Part shown: positions 1 through 8,407 of the stretch, one piece after another | Layout: each line of letters begins with the position of its first letter | How positions within the stretch are numbered: the first letter of the stretch is position 1 | The notes under the pieces: generated by a model | What the model was told of the DNA's origin: nothing | What the model saw: the letters and a program-made list of their open reading frames with translations, nothing else | The model's database searches: none | Origin: Pseudofrankia asymbiotica | Lineage (GTDB): Bacteria > Actinomycetota > Actinomycetes > Frankiales > Frankiaceae | Length of the DNA: 8,407 bases | Direction: 5' to 3' | Assembly (NCBI RefSeq): GCF_001983105.1 | Contig: NZ_MOMC01000016.1 | Location: forward strand, 155,776 to 164,182 | Position numbers and translations under genes: made by a program

Positions 1-705
1 CTCGCGACGATGCTGACCGGCGCGCGCGGGCCGTCGACGGTCGAGGCGGCCGACTTCGAGACGCGGCTCACCGACCTGACCACCGAGCCCGTGCCGGACA
101 CCGAGGATCTGCGCAACCGGGCGCTGCGCCAGCGGCTGACCCGCCGGCTGCTGGACGAGCCGGTCGTCTACTACGACGAGCTGACCGACGAGGAACGCGC
201 CTACCTGGCCAGCCAACGGCCGTTCATCACGCGCCGGATCGAGGACGCGACCGGCCTGGTCGCCGAGGTACGCGCCGAGGGGATCGCGATGGTCGACCCT
301 GAGGACGAGCTCACCGACGTGCGGATGCCCGAGCAGCGCACCGACGGTCATGTGACGCTGCTCGTCGCCGAGTACCTGGCCGAGCGGCTCGCCGCCGACC
401 CGACCATCCCGCGGCCGGTGCCACTGTCCCGGTTGCGCCAGCACGTGCGGGAGCAGGCGGCGGCGCACGTGTCCTACTGGCGTAAGGGAGTCACCGACCC
501 AGGCGCCGAGCAGGAGCTGCTCGACACGGCGCTGGGCAAGCTGCGTGCCCTGCGTCTCGTCGCCGACGTACCGGTCGAGCCGGGCGGGGCCCCGGCGGTC
601 GTCGCCCGGCCGGCGATCGCGCGCTACGCCATCGACGCGCCGACCATCCGGGACCGCGACGCCCATCGCGGCGACCGGCGCAAGGGGAAGGGAATCCGGC
701 GGTGA
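1..705 (+). CDS. jetB: Wadjet JetB-like subunit (TIGR02678/DUF2398), C-terminal part
   Basis: This is the 3' part of a gene whose start lies left of the window. The frame is open from base 1, and the first ATG (base 10) is in mid-protein, so I do not take it as the start. About 234 codons are visible; the family is usually near 400 residues, so roughly the last 60 % is present. The segment VVYYDELTDEERAYLASQR, followed by an ATGLVAEVRAEG stretch and DELTDVRMPE, matches the conserved core of TIGR02678/DUF2398 proteins as I know them. The C-terminus is basic (RGDRRKGKGIRR). In Wadjet systems this subunit is the KITE (MukE/ScpB-like) partner that binds the kleisin JetA and helps load the SMC protein on DNA. 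It acts in the cytoplasm. Its TGA overlaps the GTG of the next gene by four bases, so the two are translated as a coupled pair. Recognition is from memory of family motifs, without an alignment. I am confident of the family and less so of the exact Wadjet subtype. Confidence 0.85.
   Translation, partial: LATMLTGARGPSTVEAADFETRLTDLTTEPVPDTEDLRNRALRQRLTRRLLDEPVVYYDELTDEERAYLASQRPFITRRIEDATGLVAEVRAEGIAMVDPEDELTDVRMPEQRTDGHVTLLVAEYLAERLAADPTIPRPVPLSRLRQHVREQAAAHVSYWRKGVTDPGAEQELLDTALGKLRALRLVADVPVEPGGAPAVVARPAIARYAIDAPTIRDRDAHRGDRRKGKGIRR
682..693 (+). promoter_or_regulatory. Ribosome binding site of jetC
   Basis: The purine run AAGGGGAAGGGA lies inside the last codons of jetB and ends eight bases before the GTG at 702. 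It supports GTG 702 as the jetC start. With the GTGA overlap (702-705), it indicates termination-reinitiation coupling that would keep the two subunits in proportion. Confidence 0.65.
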
Positions 706-3700
706 ACGACAAGAACGGCACGGCGGCGCACTTCGCGCCCTGGGCGGCGGACGGCGAGCGGGCCACCCCGCCGCCCGAGGCGCGCCGCGACCGGTGGCAG
801 CCGCTGCGTGCCGGGCTGGTGGACCTCTTCTACTACGACCTGGAGGAGTTCCACTTCCACGACGGCCGGCTGCTGCTGCGGGGCAACAACGGCACCGGCA
901 AGTCCAAGGTGCTCGCGCTGACGCTGCCGTTCCTGCTGGACGGAGAGCTCGCGGCGCACCGTGTCGAGCCCGACGGCGACCGCAACAAGCGGATGGAGTG
1001 GAACCTGCTGCTCGGTGGCCGACATCCACACCCGGAGCGGCTCGGCTACGCCTGGCTGGAGTTCGGCCGGCTGCGCCCGGACGGCGTCGCCGAGTACCGC
1101 ACGATCGGCGCCGGGCTGAAGGCCGCCGCCGGGCGCGGCCTGACCCGGCACTGGTTCTTCGTCACCCGCCAGCGGGTCGGCGTCGACCTGTTCCTCGTCG
1201 GGCCGACCAGGGTGGCGCTGACCAGGGAGAAGCTCAGGGACGCCGTCGAGGGCCACGGCGCGGTGTACGACAGGGCGGCGGACTACCGCCGGGTGGTCGA
1301 CGAGGCGCTGTTCAACCTGGGGCCGCGGCGCTACGAGGCGCTCGTGAACCTGCTGATCCAACTGCGTCAGCCGCAGCTGTCGAAGCGGCCCGACGAGAAG
1401 CTGCTGTCGCGGGCGCTCACCGAGGCGTTGCCACCGCTCGACCCGGCGCTGGTGACCACGGTCGCCGAGGCGTTCCGCGGCCTGGACGAGGAACGGGAGG
1501 CGCTGCGGGCGTTCACCGAGGCCCGCGCCGCGACCGACGCGTTCCTCACTCACTACCGCCGCTACGCCCAGGTCGCCGCCCGGCGCCACGCCGCCCCGCC
1601 CCGGATGGCGCACAGCCGCTACGAGCAGCTCGGGCGTGACCTCGCGGAGGCCGAGTCCGACCACGCCGCCGCCGAGCGGGCGCTGGGCGCCGCGACCGCG
1701 CGGATCGAGGCGCTCGCCGAGCAGGCGCGGGCGCTGCGTGCCCGCCAGCAGGCGTTGCGCGACAGCCCGGAGATGCGTGACGCCCGCTCGTTGGCCAGTG
1801 CCAGGGAGGAGGCGGACCGGCTCGCCCGGTTCGCCGCGCAGCGCGCCGCGGTCGTCGAGGAGGCGGCGCGGGCCGTGGGCGGCTGGCGGCGCCGGCTGGA
1901 AGCGGCCCGCCGCGAGGTCGGCGCCGACCAGTCCGAGTTCGACGAGGCGGCGGGTGCCGCGGCCGAGGCGGCCGGCGACGCCCTGCTCGCCGAGCGGCAC
2001 ACCGTCGTGCTCGCCGAGCTGGACCGGGACGAGCCGCCGTACCCCGCCGCGCGGCGTGCGGGCGAGACGCTGGCCCGCGACCAGCAGACCGCCGTGGGCC
2101 AGCTCGACGAACGGCTGGCCAGGGCGGCTTCCGTGGCGTCGAGGGCGGCCGACGCCCGGGCCGCCCTCGACCGGGCCACCGCCGAGCGCCAGGAGGTGGC
2201 CGAGCGGATCGACACCGCCGAGCGGCTGGTCACCACACGCGGTGAGGAGCTGGTCGCCGCGGCTGCCGGCTATGTGGCCGGCTGTGCGCACCTGCGGCTG
2301 GCCGACCCGGACGCCGCGCTCGCCGCGCTGGGCGGCTGGGTCGACACGCTCGACGGCGCCAACCCCCTGGTGGCGGCCGTCGACGACGCGGCGCGGGCCG
2401 CGACCGCCGCGCTGGGGCGCCGGCAGGCCGCGGCCGAGGCCGAACGGCAGGCGGCGCGGGACGACCTCACCGGGGTGACCGACGAGATCGGCCGGCTCGA
2501 GGCCGGTGGCCACGACGCGCCCCCCACGCCGCACACCCGGGACGCCGCGGCGCGCGCCGGCCGCCCGGGTGCCCCGCTGTGGAAGGTCGTCGACTTCGCC
2601 GACGGCGTGTCGGGCGAGCACCGCGCCGGCCTCGAGGCGGCGCTGGAGGCGGCCGGCATCCTCGACGCCTGGGTGAGTCCGCGCGGCGCCCTGGAGGACC
2701 CGGTCACCGGGGACGTGCTGGTCACGGCCGGAGAGCCGGCGCCGGGCGGCGGGCTGTCCGCGCTGCTGGTCCCCGCGGTCGACCGGGCCGACCCGCTGGC
2801 GGCCGCCGTCGCCGACGGCACCCTGACAGCGCTGCTCGCCACCATCGGCCGGGCGGATCGGCCCGGCCAGTCCGGCCCGGACGCCGCCACCTGGGTGGGA
2901 GTGGACGGGCGGTTCCGCAACGGCGTGCTGACCGGCGCCTGGCACAAGCCGGCGGCCACCTACCTTGGCCAGGGTGCCCGGGAGGCGGCGAGGCGGGCGC
3001 GCCTCGAACAGCTGCGTGGGGAGGCGGCGCGGCTGGGTGGCCGGCTGGACGAGCTGGCCGCCGCGCTGGCCGGCCTCGCGGCGGCGCAGGAGGCGGTCGC
3101 CGCCGAGCACACCGCGCTGCCCGCCGACGCCGATCTGCGCGACGCTCACGCGGCGCTCGCCGCCGAGCACCGCGCCCGGGCGCGGGCCGACGAGGAGTAC
3201 GCCCGGGCCGAGGCCGCCGAGGCCGAGCGGCGTGCCGCCGCCGCGGCGGCGCGGGAGGCGGCGCGGGAGTTCGCCTCCGATGTGCGGCTGCCGGTCGACC
3301 CAGCGCAGCTCGCCCGCGTGCGTGACGCGCTCGGCGCCTACCGGACGGCCCTGGCCCGGCTGTGGCCCGCGGCGAGCGCGCTCGCCCGGTCCCGGGCCGG
3401 CGCCGCCGAGGCGGAGGCGGAGCTCGTCACCGCGACCGAGCAGCGCGAGCAGGCGGAGGCGGACCTCGCCGAGGCCAGGACCCAGGCGGACGCGGCGGCC
3501 GAACGACACCGCACGCTGGCCGAGACCGCCGGCGCCGCCGTCGACGAGCTGTACCGCAAGCTGGCCGCCGTCGAGGCCGAGCTGACCGCGGGTGACCGGT
3601 CAGAGCGGGAGGCCAGGGCCGCCGCCGACCAGGCACGGGACGCGCGCGGCCGGGCCGACGGCCGCCGGGAGACCCTGCGGGGCGACATCGAGGCCGCCGC

Positions 3701-4901
3701 GGCCGAGCGGGAGACGGCGATCGCGCGGCTGCGGGCGTTCGCCGCGACCGGGCTGCTCGCCCTCGCCGTCCCCGGCCTGGATGTGCCCGACCCGGAACAG
3801 CCGTGGGCGCCGACCCCGGCGATCGCCGTCGCCAGGGCGGTCAACGCCGCGCTCGACGGCGTCGACGACGCCGACCGGCGCTGGGAGCTGGTGCAGCAGC
3901 ACGTGTCCCGGGAGCACAAGACGCTGACCGACGCGCTGTCCCGGCACGGCCACTCGGTCGGCCTGGCCCTCGCCGACGGGGTGATGCTGGTCGACGTGAT
4001 CTTCCAGGGCCGTCGGCGCGACGTCGCGGCGCTGGTGGCGGCGCTGGCCGAGGAGGTCGAGCAGCGCGCGCTGCTGCTGTCGGCCAAGGAACGCGAGATC
4101 CTGGAGAACCACCTCGTCAACGAGGTGGCCGGCGCCCTGCAGGAGCTGATCAGCGGTGCCGAGGAACAGGCCGTGCGCATCAACGACAGTCTGGAGGCGC
4201 GGCCCACGTCGACCGGGATGCGCCTGCGTCTGCAGTGGCGGGTCGCCCGCGGCGCGCCCGACGGGCTCGGCCCGGTGCGCGACCGGCTCATGCGCCAGAC
4301 CGCCGACGCGTGGAGCGGGCCGGACCGCGCCGCCGTCGGCGCGTTCCTGCAGGAACAGATCGCCCGTGAGCACAGCGCCGACACGACCGGCGGCTGGGCC
4401 GAGCAGCTCACCCGGGCGCTGGACTACCGGGCCTGGCACGAGTTCGTCGTGCAGCGCTGGCAGGACGGCCAGTGGCGGCCGGCGAGCGGCCCTGCCTCAG
4501 GCGGCGAACGGGTGCTCGCGGCGTCCGTGCCGCTGTTCGCCGCGGCCGCGTCGTTCTACGACTCGGCCGGCGACTCCAGCGCGCCGCGGCTCATCGCGCT
4601 GGACGAGGCGTTCGCCGGCGTGGATGACGACTCCCGGGCCAAGTGCCTCGGCCTGCTCGCCGTCTTCGACCTGGACGTGGTGATGACCAGCGAGCGTGAG
4701 TGGGGCTGCTACCCGCAGGTGCCCGGCCTCGCGATCGCCCAGTTGTCCCGCCGGGACGGGGTGGACGCGGTGCTCGTCACCCCGTGGCGCTGGGACGGCC
4801 GCGACCGCCAGCGCCTCGACCGTCCTCTCCCGCGCGTGCCGGCCCCGCTGGAGGCTCCGTCGACGGAGGCCCCCGCCGACCTCACGCTGCCGTTCTCCTG
4901 A
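702..4901 (+). CDS. jetC: Wadjet JetC-like SMC ATPase (TIGR02680 family)
   Basis: This 1399-residue protein has SMC/MukB-like architecture. The N-terminal half of the ATPase head carries a Walker A motif GNNGTGKS at residues 61-68. The stretch LLIQLRQPQLSKRPDEK near residues 217-233, with Q220 as a possible Q-loop residue, is typical of TIGR02680. Long Ala/Glu/Arg-rich heptad-like coiled coils run at about 300-610 and 760-1020. Between them, near 620-760, is a more globular hinge-like domain (WKVVDFADG, then GVLTGAWHKPAATYLGQG). The C-terminal head has an ABC signature PASGGE (1264-1269), a Walker B LIALDE (1297-1302, catalytic E1302) and a D-loop-like GVDDD just after. All ATPase motifs are intact, so the enzyme should be active. 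In Wadjet systems this subunit dimerises, hydrolyses ATP and extrudes DNA loops with JetA and JetB so that small circular plasmids are sensed and handed to JetD. The start is GTG 702, overlapping the jetB stop. The family is near certain; the defence role is inferred from family and context. Confidence 0.92.
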   Translation: MNDKNGTAAHFAPWAADGERATPPPEARRDRWQPLRAGLVDLFYYDLEEFHFHDGRLLLRGNNGTGKSKVLALTLPFLLDGELAAHRVEPDGDRNKRMEWNLLLGGRHPHPERLGYAWLEFGRLRPDGVAEYRTIGAGLKAAAGRGLTRHWFFVTRQRVGVDLFLVGPTRVALTREKLRDAVEGHGAVYDRAADYRRVVDEALFNLGPRRYEALVNLLIQLRQPQLSKRPDEKLLSRALTEALPPLDPALVTTVAEAFRGLDEEREALRAFTEARAATDAFLTHYRRYAQVAARRHAAPPRMAHSRYEQLGRDLAEAESDHAAAERALGAATARIEALAEQARALRARQQALRDSPEMRDARSLASAREEADRLARFAAQRAAVVEEAARAVGGWRRRLEAARREVGADQSEFDEAAGAAAEAAGDALLAERHTVVLAELDRDEPPYPAARRAGETLARDQQTAVGQLDERLARAASVASRAADARAALDRATAERQEVAERIDTAERLVTTRGEELVAAAAGYVAGCAHLRLADPDAALAALGGWVDTLDGANPLVAAVDDAARAATAALGRRQAAAEAERQAARDDLTGVTDEIGRLEAGGHDAPPTPHTRDAAARAGRPGAPLWKVVDFADGVSGEHRAGLEAALEAAGILDAWVSPRGALEDPVTGDVLVTAGEPAPGGGLSALLVPAVDRADPLAAAVADGTLTALLATIGRADRPGQSGPDAATWVGVDGRFRNGVLTGAWHKPAATYLGQGAREAARRARLEQLRGEAARLGGRLDELAAALAGLAAAQEAVAAEHTALPADADLRDAHAALAAEHRARARADEEYARAEAAEAERRAAAAAAREAAREFASDVRLPVDPAQLARVRDALGAYRTALARLWPAASALARSRAGAAEAEAELVTATEQREQAEADLAEARTQADAAAERHRTLAETAGAAVDELYRKLAAVEAELTAGDRSEREARAAADQARDARGRADGRRETLRGDIEAAAAERETAIARLRAFAATGLLALAVPGLDVPDPEQPWAPTPAIAVARAVNAALDGVDDADRRWELVQQHVSREHKTLTDALSRHGHSVGLALADGVMLVDVIFQGRRRDVAALVAALAEEVEQRALLLSAKEREILENHLVNEVAGALQELISGAEEQAVRINDSLEARPTSTGMRLRLQWRVARGAPDGLGPVRDRLMRQTADAWSGPDRAAVGAFLQEQIAREHSADTTGGWAEQLTRALDYRAWHEFVVQRWQDGQWRPASGPASGGERVLAASVPLFAAAASFYDSAGDSSAPRLIALDEAFAGVDDDSRAKCLGLLAVFDLDVVMTSEREWGCYPQVPGLAIAQLSRRDGVDAVLVTPWRWDGRDRQRLDRPLPRVPAPLEAPSTEAPADLTLPFS

Positions 4902-4965
4902 CAAAGCCCGCCGGGTTTCGGGTGGGAGGCCCACATGTGTGGACTACGCGCGTGGGGGTGCCACC
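4902..4965 (+). promoter_or_regulatory. jetC-jetD leader with competing hairpins and two candidate ribosome sites
   Basis: This short gap can fold in mutually exclusive ways. CCCGCC (4907-4912) pairs with GGTGGG (4921-4926, one G-T pair). GTGGG (4922-4926) pairs instead with CCCAC (4930-4934), and CCAC (4931-4934) with GTGG (4939-4942). A Shine-Dalgarno-like GGGAGG (4924-4929) lies inside these stems, nine bases before a GTG at 4939. A second G-rich run (4954-4958) precedes the ATG at 4966. No T-run follows any stem, so it does not look like an intrinsic terminator. Hairpins this short are frequent by chance in such GC-rich DNA, so a regulatory role is only a suggestion. Confidence 0.3.
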
Positions 4966-6435
4966 ATGCAGGGTGATGAGGCGACAGGGGACATCAGACG
5001 ACGCGCTACCCGGCGGTATCCGCGCGGGCGGCGTCGGTGCGCGATGGGCGCGGGCCTCGCCGTGACGGGCCCCGACGAGGCCGACGGGGCCGCCCCGGTG
5101 GCTGCCGCCACGGCGGCCAGGGCAGGGTCGGTGGGCGGACGTGCCGACGGGGACGTCGAGCGGCTGCGGCGGCTGCTGGGCGGGGAACAGCTGGCGTGGC
5201 TCGTGGACCGGGCGCGGCGGCGGCTGGCGCAGGGGCAACCGCTGACCGGTGTCGTCACGTTGCCGAAGGCGAGCCACGAGCAGCGCCGGGCCGCCGAACG
5301 GCTGCTCGGGCGGCGCGCCGGGCGCGGCTACTCGTTGTCGGTACCGCTGGACGAGGTCGACCGGATCCTACGGGCGAGCGGCGTCGCCCCCGAGGGTCTC
5401 GCGGCGGCGGTGGTGCTGCTGACCGGGCCGATCGTCGACGAGGCCGCGGTGGCCGCCGCCCAGGCCGCGGCCTGGGCGGCCGCGCGGGCGCCGCTGTACG
5501 CGCTCACCGAGCGGCGGCCGGAGCTGTCCGGATGGCTGGCCTGGCTGGACGGGACGGGGATGCTGCGCAGGCTCGCCGGGGACCCGGACACGGCGGCCCG
5601 GCTCGTCGAGCAGCTGGCGGCGGTGCTCGACGCGCTGCCGTCCGGTGGGCTGGCGCTGGGCCGGCTGGCGGCGACGGGCGCGGGTGACGCGCACGCGCTC
5701 GACGACGGCCGCCCACTCGCGACGCTGGCGCTCGCCGCCGTGCGGGTGCTCGCCGGGGCCGAGCCGACGGGGGATGCCTCGGCGGCCGGGCGGCGGGCGG
5801 CCTGGGCCGCGGTCGGGGTGCATCTGGACGAGCTGTCGTCGACCGTGCTGTGCCTGGGGCTGCCCGGCGGGGCGGCCACGCCGACCGGTCGGATGCTCGC
5901 CGCGGCCCACGAGGCGGCCGAGCCGTGCGTGCTGACGCTGCGCCAGGTCACCGGGCGCGGCGGTGAACGCGCCGACCTGGGCGTCGGCGCCGGCCTCGTC
6001 TTCGTCTGCGAGAACCCGATCGTGCTCGCCAGCGCCGCTGACGAGCTCGGCCGGGACACCCCACCGCTGGTCTGCGCGGGCGGCCAGCCGTCGGCCGCCG
6101 TCCTCGGCCTGCTCGAGCTGCTCGCCGACCAGGGCGCCAGCTTCGCCTACCACGGCGACTTCGACTGGGGCGGCCTGCGCATCGCGGGCGGCCTGCGTGA
6201 GCGCGTCGACTGGCGCCCGTGGCGTTACGACGCTGAGGCCTACCTCGCGGCTCTGGCGACGGTGACCGGCGGCCCGCTCACCGGTCGTCCCGTGGACGCC
6301 GCCTGGGACCCGGCACTTCGCCCCGCCCTGGAACGTCACGGCATTCGCGTCGACGAGGAGCTCGTCCTGCCCGTCCTCCTCGCGGACCTCGCCGCCGGGT
6401 ACCCGGAGCCGGAAGCCGACGTACCGGCTGACTGA
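4966..6435 (+). CDS. jetD: Wadjet JetD-like nuclease subunit (TIGR02679, DUF3323 + DUF2399/TOPRIM-like)
   Basis: From the ATG at 4966 the protein has 489 residues. After a poorly conserved Arg/Ala-rich N-terminus, the TIGR02679/DUF3323-type region opens with ERLRRLLGGEQLAWLVDRAR and continues through LTGVVTLPKAS and GRGYSLSVPLDEVDRIL. The C-terminal third is the DUF2399/TOPRIM-like domain. FVCENP carries the probable metal-binding Glu (E349), and HGDFDWGGLRIA carries the Asp pair (D398, D400), so the acidic active-site pattern is complete. By homology with characterised JetD proteins it should cut circular DNA caught by JetABC; topoisomerase VI-A/Spo11 share this fold. The start is uncertain. 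ATG 4966 has a G-rich run seven bases upstream; GTG 4939 has GGGAGG nine bases upstream and adds nine residues; ATG 5044 gives 463 residues, nearer the conserved region, but has no clear ribosome site. The gene follows jetC by 64 bases in the same direction and is presumably cotranscribed. Family assignment is strong; cleavage activity is inferred. Confidence 0.85.
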   Translation: MQGDEATGDIRRRATRRYPRGRRRCAMGAGLAVTGPDEADGAAPVAAATAARAGSVGGRADGDVERLRRLLGGEQLAWLVDRARRRLAQGQPLTGVVTLPKASHEQRRAAERLLGRRAGRGYSLSVPLDEVDRILRASGVAPEGLAAAVVLLTGPIVDEAAVAAAQAAAWAAARAPLYALTERRPELSGWLAWLDGTGMLRRLAGDPDTAARLVEQLAAVLDALPSGGLALGRLAATGAGDAHALDDGRPLATLALAAVRVLAGAEPTGDASAAGRRAAWAAVGVHLDELSSTVLCLGLPGGAATPTGRMLAAAHEAAEPCVLTLRQVTGRGGERADLGVGAGLVFVCENPIVLASAADELGRDTPPLVCAGGQPSAAVLGLLELLADQGASFAYHGDFDWGGLRIAGGLRERVDWRPWRYDAEAYLAALATVTGGPLTGRPVDAAWDPALRPALERHGIRVDEELVLPVLLADLAAGYPEPEADVPAD

Positions 6436-6454
6436 CCGACCAGCCGCCCCGACC

Positions 6455-6473
6455 GTCAACCGCCGGCCTTGAC
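6455..6473. repeat. Small inverted repeat in the jetD to TerD-VWA gap
   Basis: GTCAA (6455-6459) and TTGAC (6469-6473) form an inverted repeat with a nine-base spacer. The right arm doubles as a possible -35 element (TTGACC, 6469-6474), but no convincing -10 hexamer lies 16-18 bases further on. It could be an operator-like site or a weak hairpin behind the jetD stop. The rest of the 153-base gap (6436-6588) shows nothing I can name apart from the ribosome site at its end. Confidence 0.2.
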
Positions 6474-6577
6474 CATCCGCCTGATGGCTTGAGTCCGACC
6501 GCGGATGGCGGGGGGCGACCGCTGGACGATCTCGCCGCCGGGCGCCCATGCTTGGCTCTCGCGCATCGTCCAATGTC

Positions 6578-6583
6578 GGGGAG
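6578..6583 (+). promoter_or_regulatory. Ribosome binding site of the TerD-VWA gene
   Basis: GGGGAG lies five bases before the ATG at 6589 and decides that start. An in-frame ATG at 6505 would add 28 residues that do not resemble the start of a TerD domain and has no comparable ribosome site. Confidence 0.65.
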
Positions 6584-6588
6584 ACGCC

Positions 6589-8021
<1,433 letters not shown>

Positions 8022-8134
8022 GGTGCCGGGGCGGGCGGCGCACCTGCCTCCTGTCCTGGCTCGTGGCGCTTCGAGGCGTCTGGTTCGCCCCATCAGGCAT
8101 GCCCCGATCTCATGACTCGACGGGACCGCCGTCG

Positions 8135-8407
8135 TCAGCCGGCGAGGGGCGCGACGAAGAGGGTGTGCAGGGCGAAGGCGACCGGGCCGCGCCGGTCGCC
8201 GAGCATGGTGGTCGTGGTGCCGCCGCCGGCGCCGTCGATCGCGGTCGTGGCGTGCAGGCTCACCCAGTCGCCCTCGACCGGCCGCAGCGCGCTGACGACG
8301 AGGTCGACGTTGGTGAACAGGTGGGTGCGGAAGTCGAGCACCGCGCTCACCCCGCTGGCGGCGTCCGCGACCAGCATCAGCAGCTGGGTCGGACTGATCC
8401 GTTCACC
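8135..8407 (-). CDS. Acyl-CoA thioesterase-like protein (TesB/4HBT_3 type), C-terminal part
   Basis: This reverse-strand gene enters from the right edge, and its start is outside the window. The frame is open to base 8407, and the last 90 residues are visible, beginning GERISPTQLLMLVADAASG. The run ADAASGVSAVLDFRTHLFTN, followed by VDLVVSALRPVEGDWVSL and ending RGPVAFALHTLFV, resembles the C-terminal hotdog half of TesB-like/4HBT_3 thioesterase family proteins in actinobacteria. In TesB-type enzymes the C-terminal hotdog carries part of the active site, including an Asp; the Asp of VADAASG or of LDFRTH could fit, but this is not certain. Such proteins hydrolyse acyl-CoA thioesters in the cytoplasm. 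The gene converges on the TerD-VWA gene with about 145 bases between stops and has no evident link to the defence operon. Family is moderately secure; substrate is unknown. Confidence 0.7.
   Translation of the reverse strand, partial: GERISPTQLLMLVADAASGVSAVLDFRTHLFTNVDLVVSALRPVEGDWVSLHATTAIDGAGGGTTTTMLGDRRGPVAFALHTLFVAPLAG

Noticed and set aside
624..3509. A 961-codon open frame on the - strand opposite jetC
   Set aside because: It is antisense to a gene with clear ATPase motifs, is built of Arg/Gly/Pro-rich low-complexity sequence with no recognisable domain, and is expected from GC-rich codon bias.
4696..4965. An ATG at 4696 as the jetD start, overlapping the end of jetC
   Set aside because: The added sequence is a shadow of jetC coding DNA rich in Arg/Pro, and the overlap of about 200 bases with an intact C-terminal head is implausible.
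6505..6588. An upstream in-frame ATG (6505) as the start of the TerD-VWA protein
   Set aside because: There is no good ribosome site, and the added 28 residues are unlike a TerD N-terminus, whereas ATG 6589 has GGGGAG five bases before it.

Overview
The window is very GC-rich, and the codons of its real genes end almost entirely in G or C. Protein wording also points to a high-GC actinobacterium (class Actinomycetes). A Frankia-, Micromonospora- or Streptomyces-like genome would fit, but the sequence alone does not settle the genus.

Bases 1-6435 hold the downstream three quarters of an SMC-type plasmid-defence operon, all on the + strand. In order these are the C-terminal part of a TIGR02678/DUF2398 protein (JetB, KITE-like subunit), a complete 1399-residue TIGR02680 SMC-like ATPase (JetC), and a TIGR02679-type protein with a C-terminal DUF2399/TOPRIM-like domain (JetD, nuclease subunit). 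This family set corresponds to a Wadjet system, by my recollection type II. The missing member, a TIGR02677/DUF2397 kleisin (JetA), is expected just left of base 1. jetB and jetC overlap by four bases, which implies translational coupling. jetC and jetD are separated by a short leader of about 64 bases that can form several competing hairpins, and the jetD start is uncertain. In known Wadjet systems the JetABC complex extrudes DNA loops, senses small circular DNA, and JetD cleaves it.

Bases 6436-6588 are an intergenic stretch with a small inverted repeat and no convincing promoter. Bases 6589-7989 encode a separate same-strand protein. It joins an N-terminal TerD-like domain to a C-terminal von Willebrand factor A domain with an intact metal-binding site, through a long Pro/Ala/Gly/Trp linker. 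This belongs to the Ter stress-response protein world. It may be a neighbour in a defence or stress island, but nothing shows it to be part of the Wadjet operon. Its stop codon lies inside five exact tandem copies of a 7-bp unit that puts TGA stops in all three frames.

Bases 8135-8407 hold the C-terminal part of a convergent (- strand) acyl-CoA thioesterase-like protein with a TesB/4HBT_3-type hotdog fold, probably a metabolic gene marking the edge of the island. I see no tRNA, rRNA, CRISPR array, transposase or attachment site. Many long open frames on the other strand and in other frames are composition shadows of these genes.
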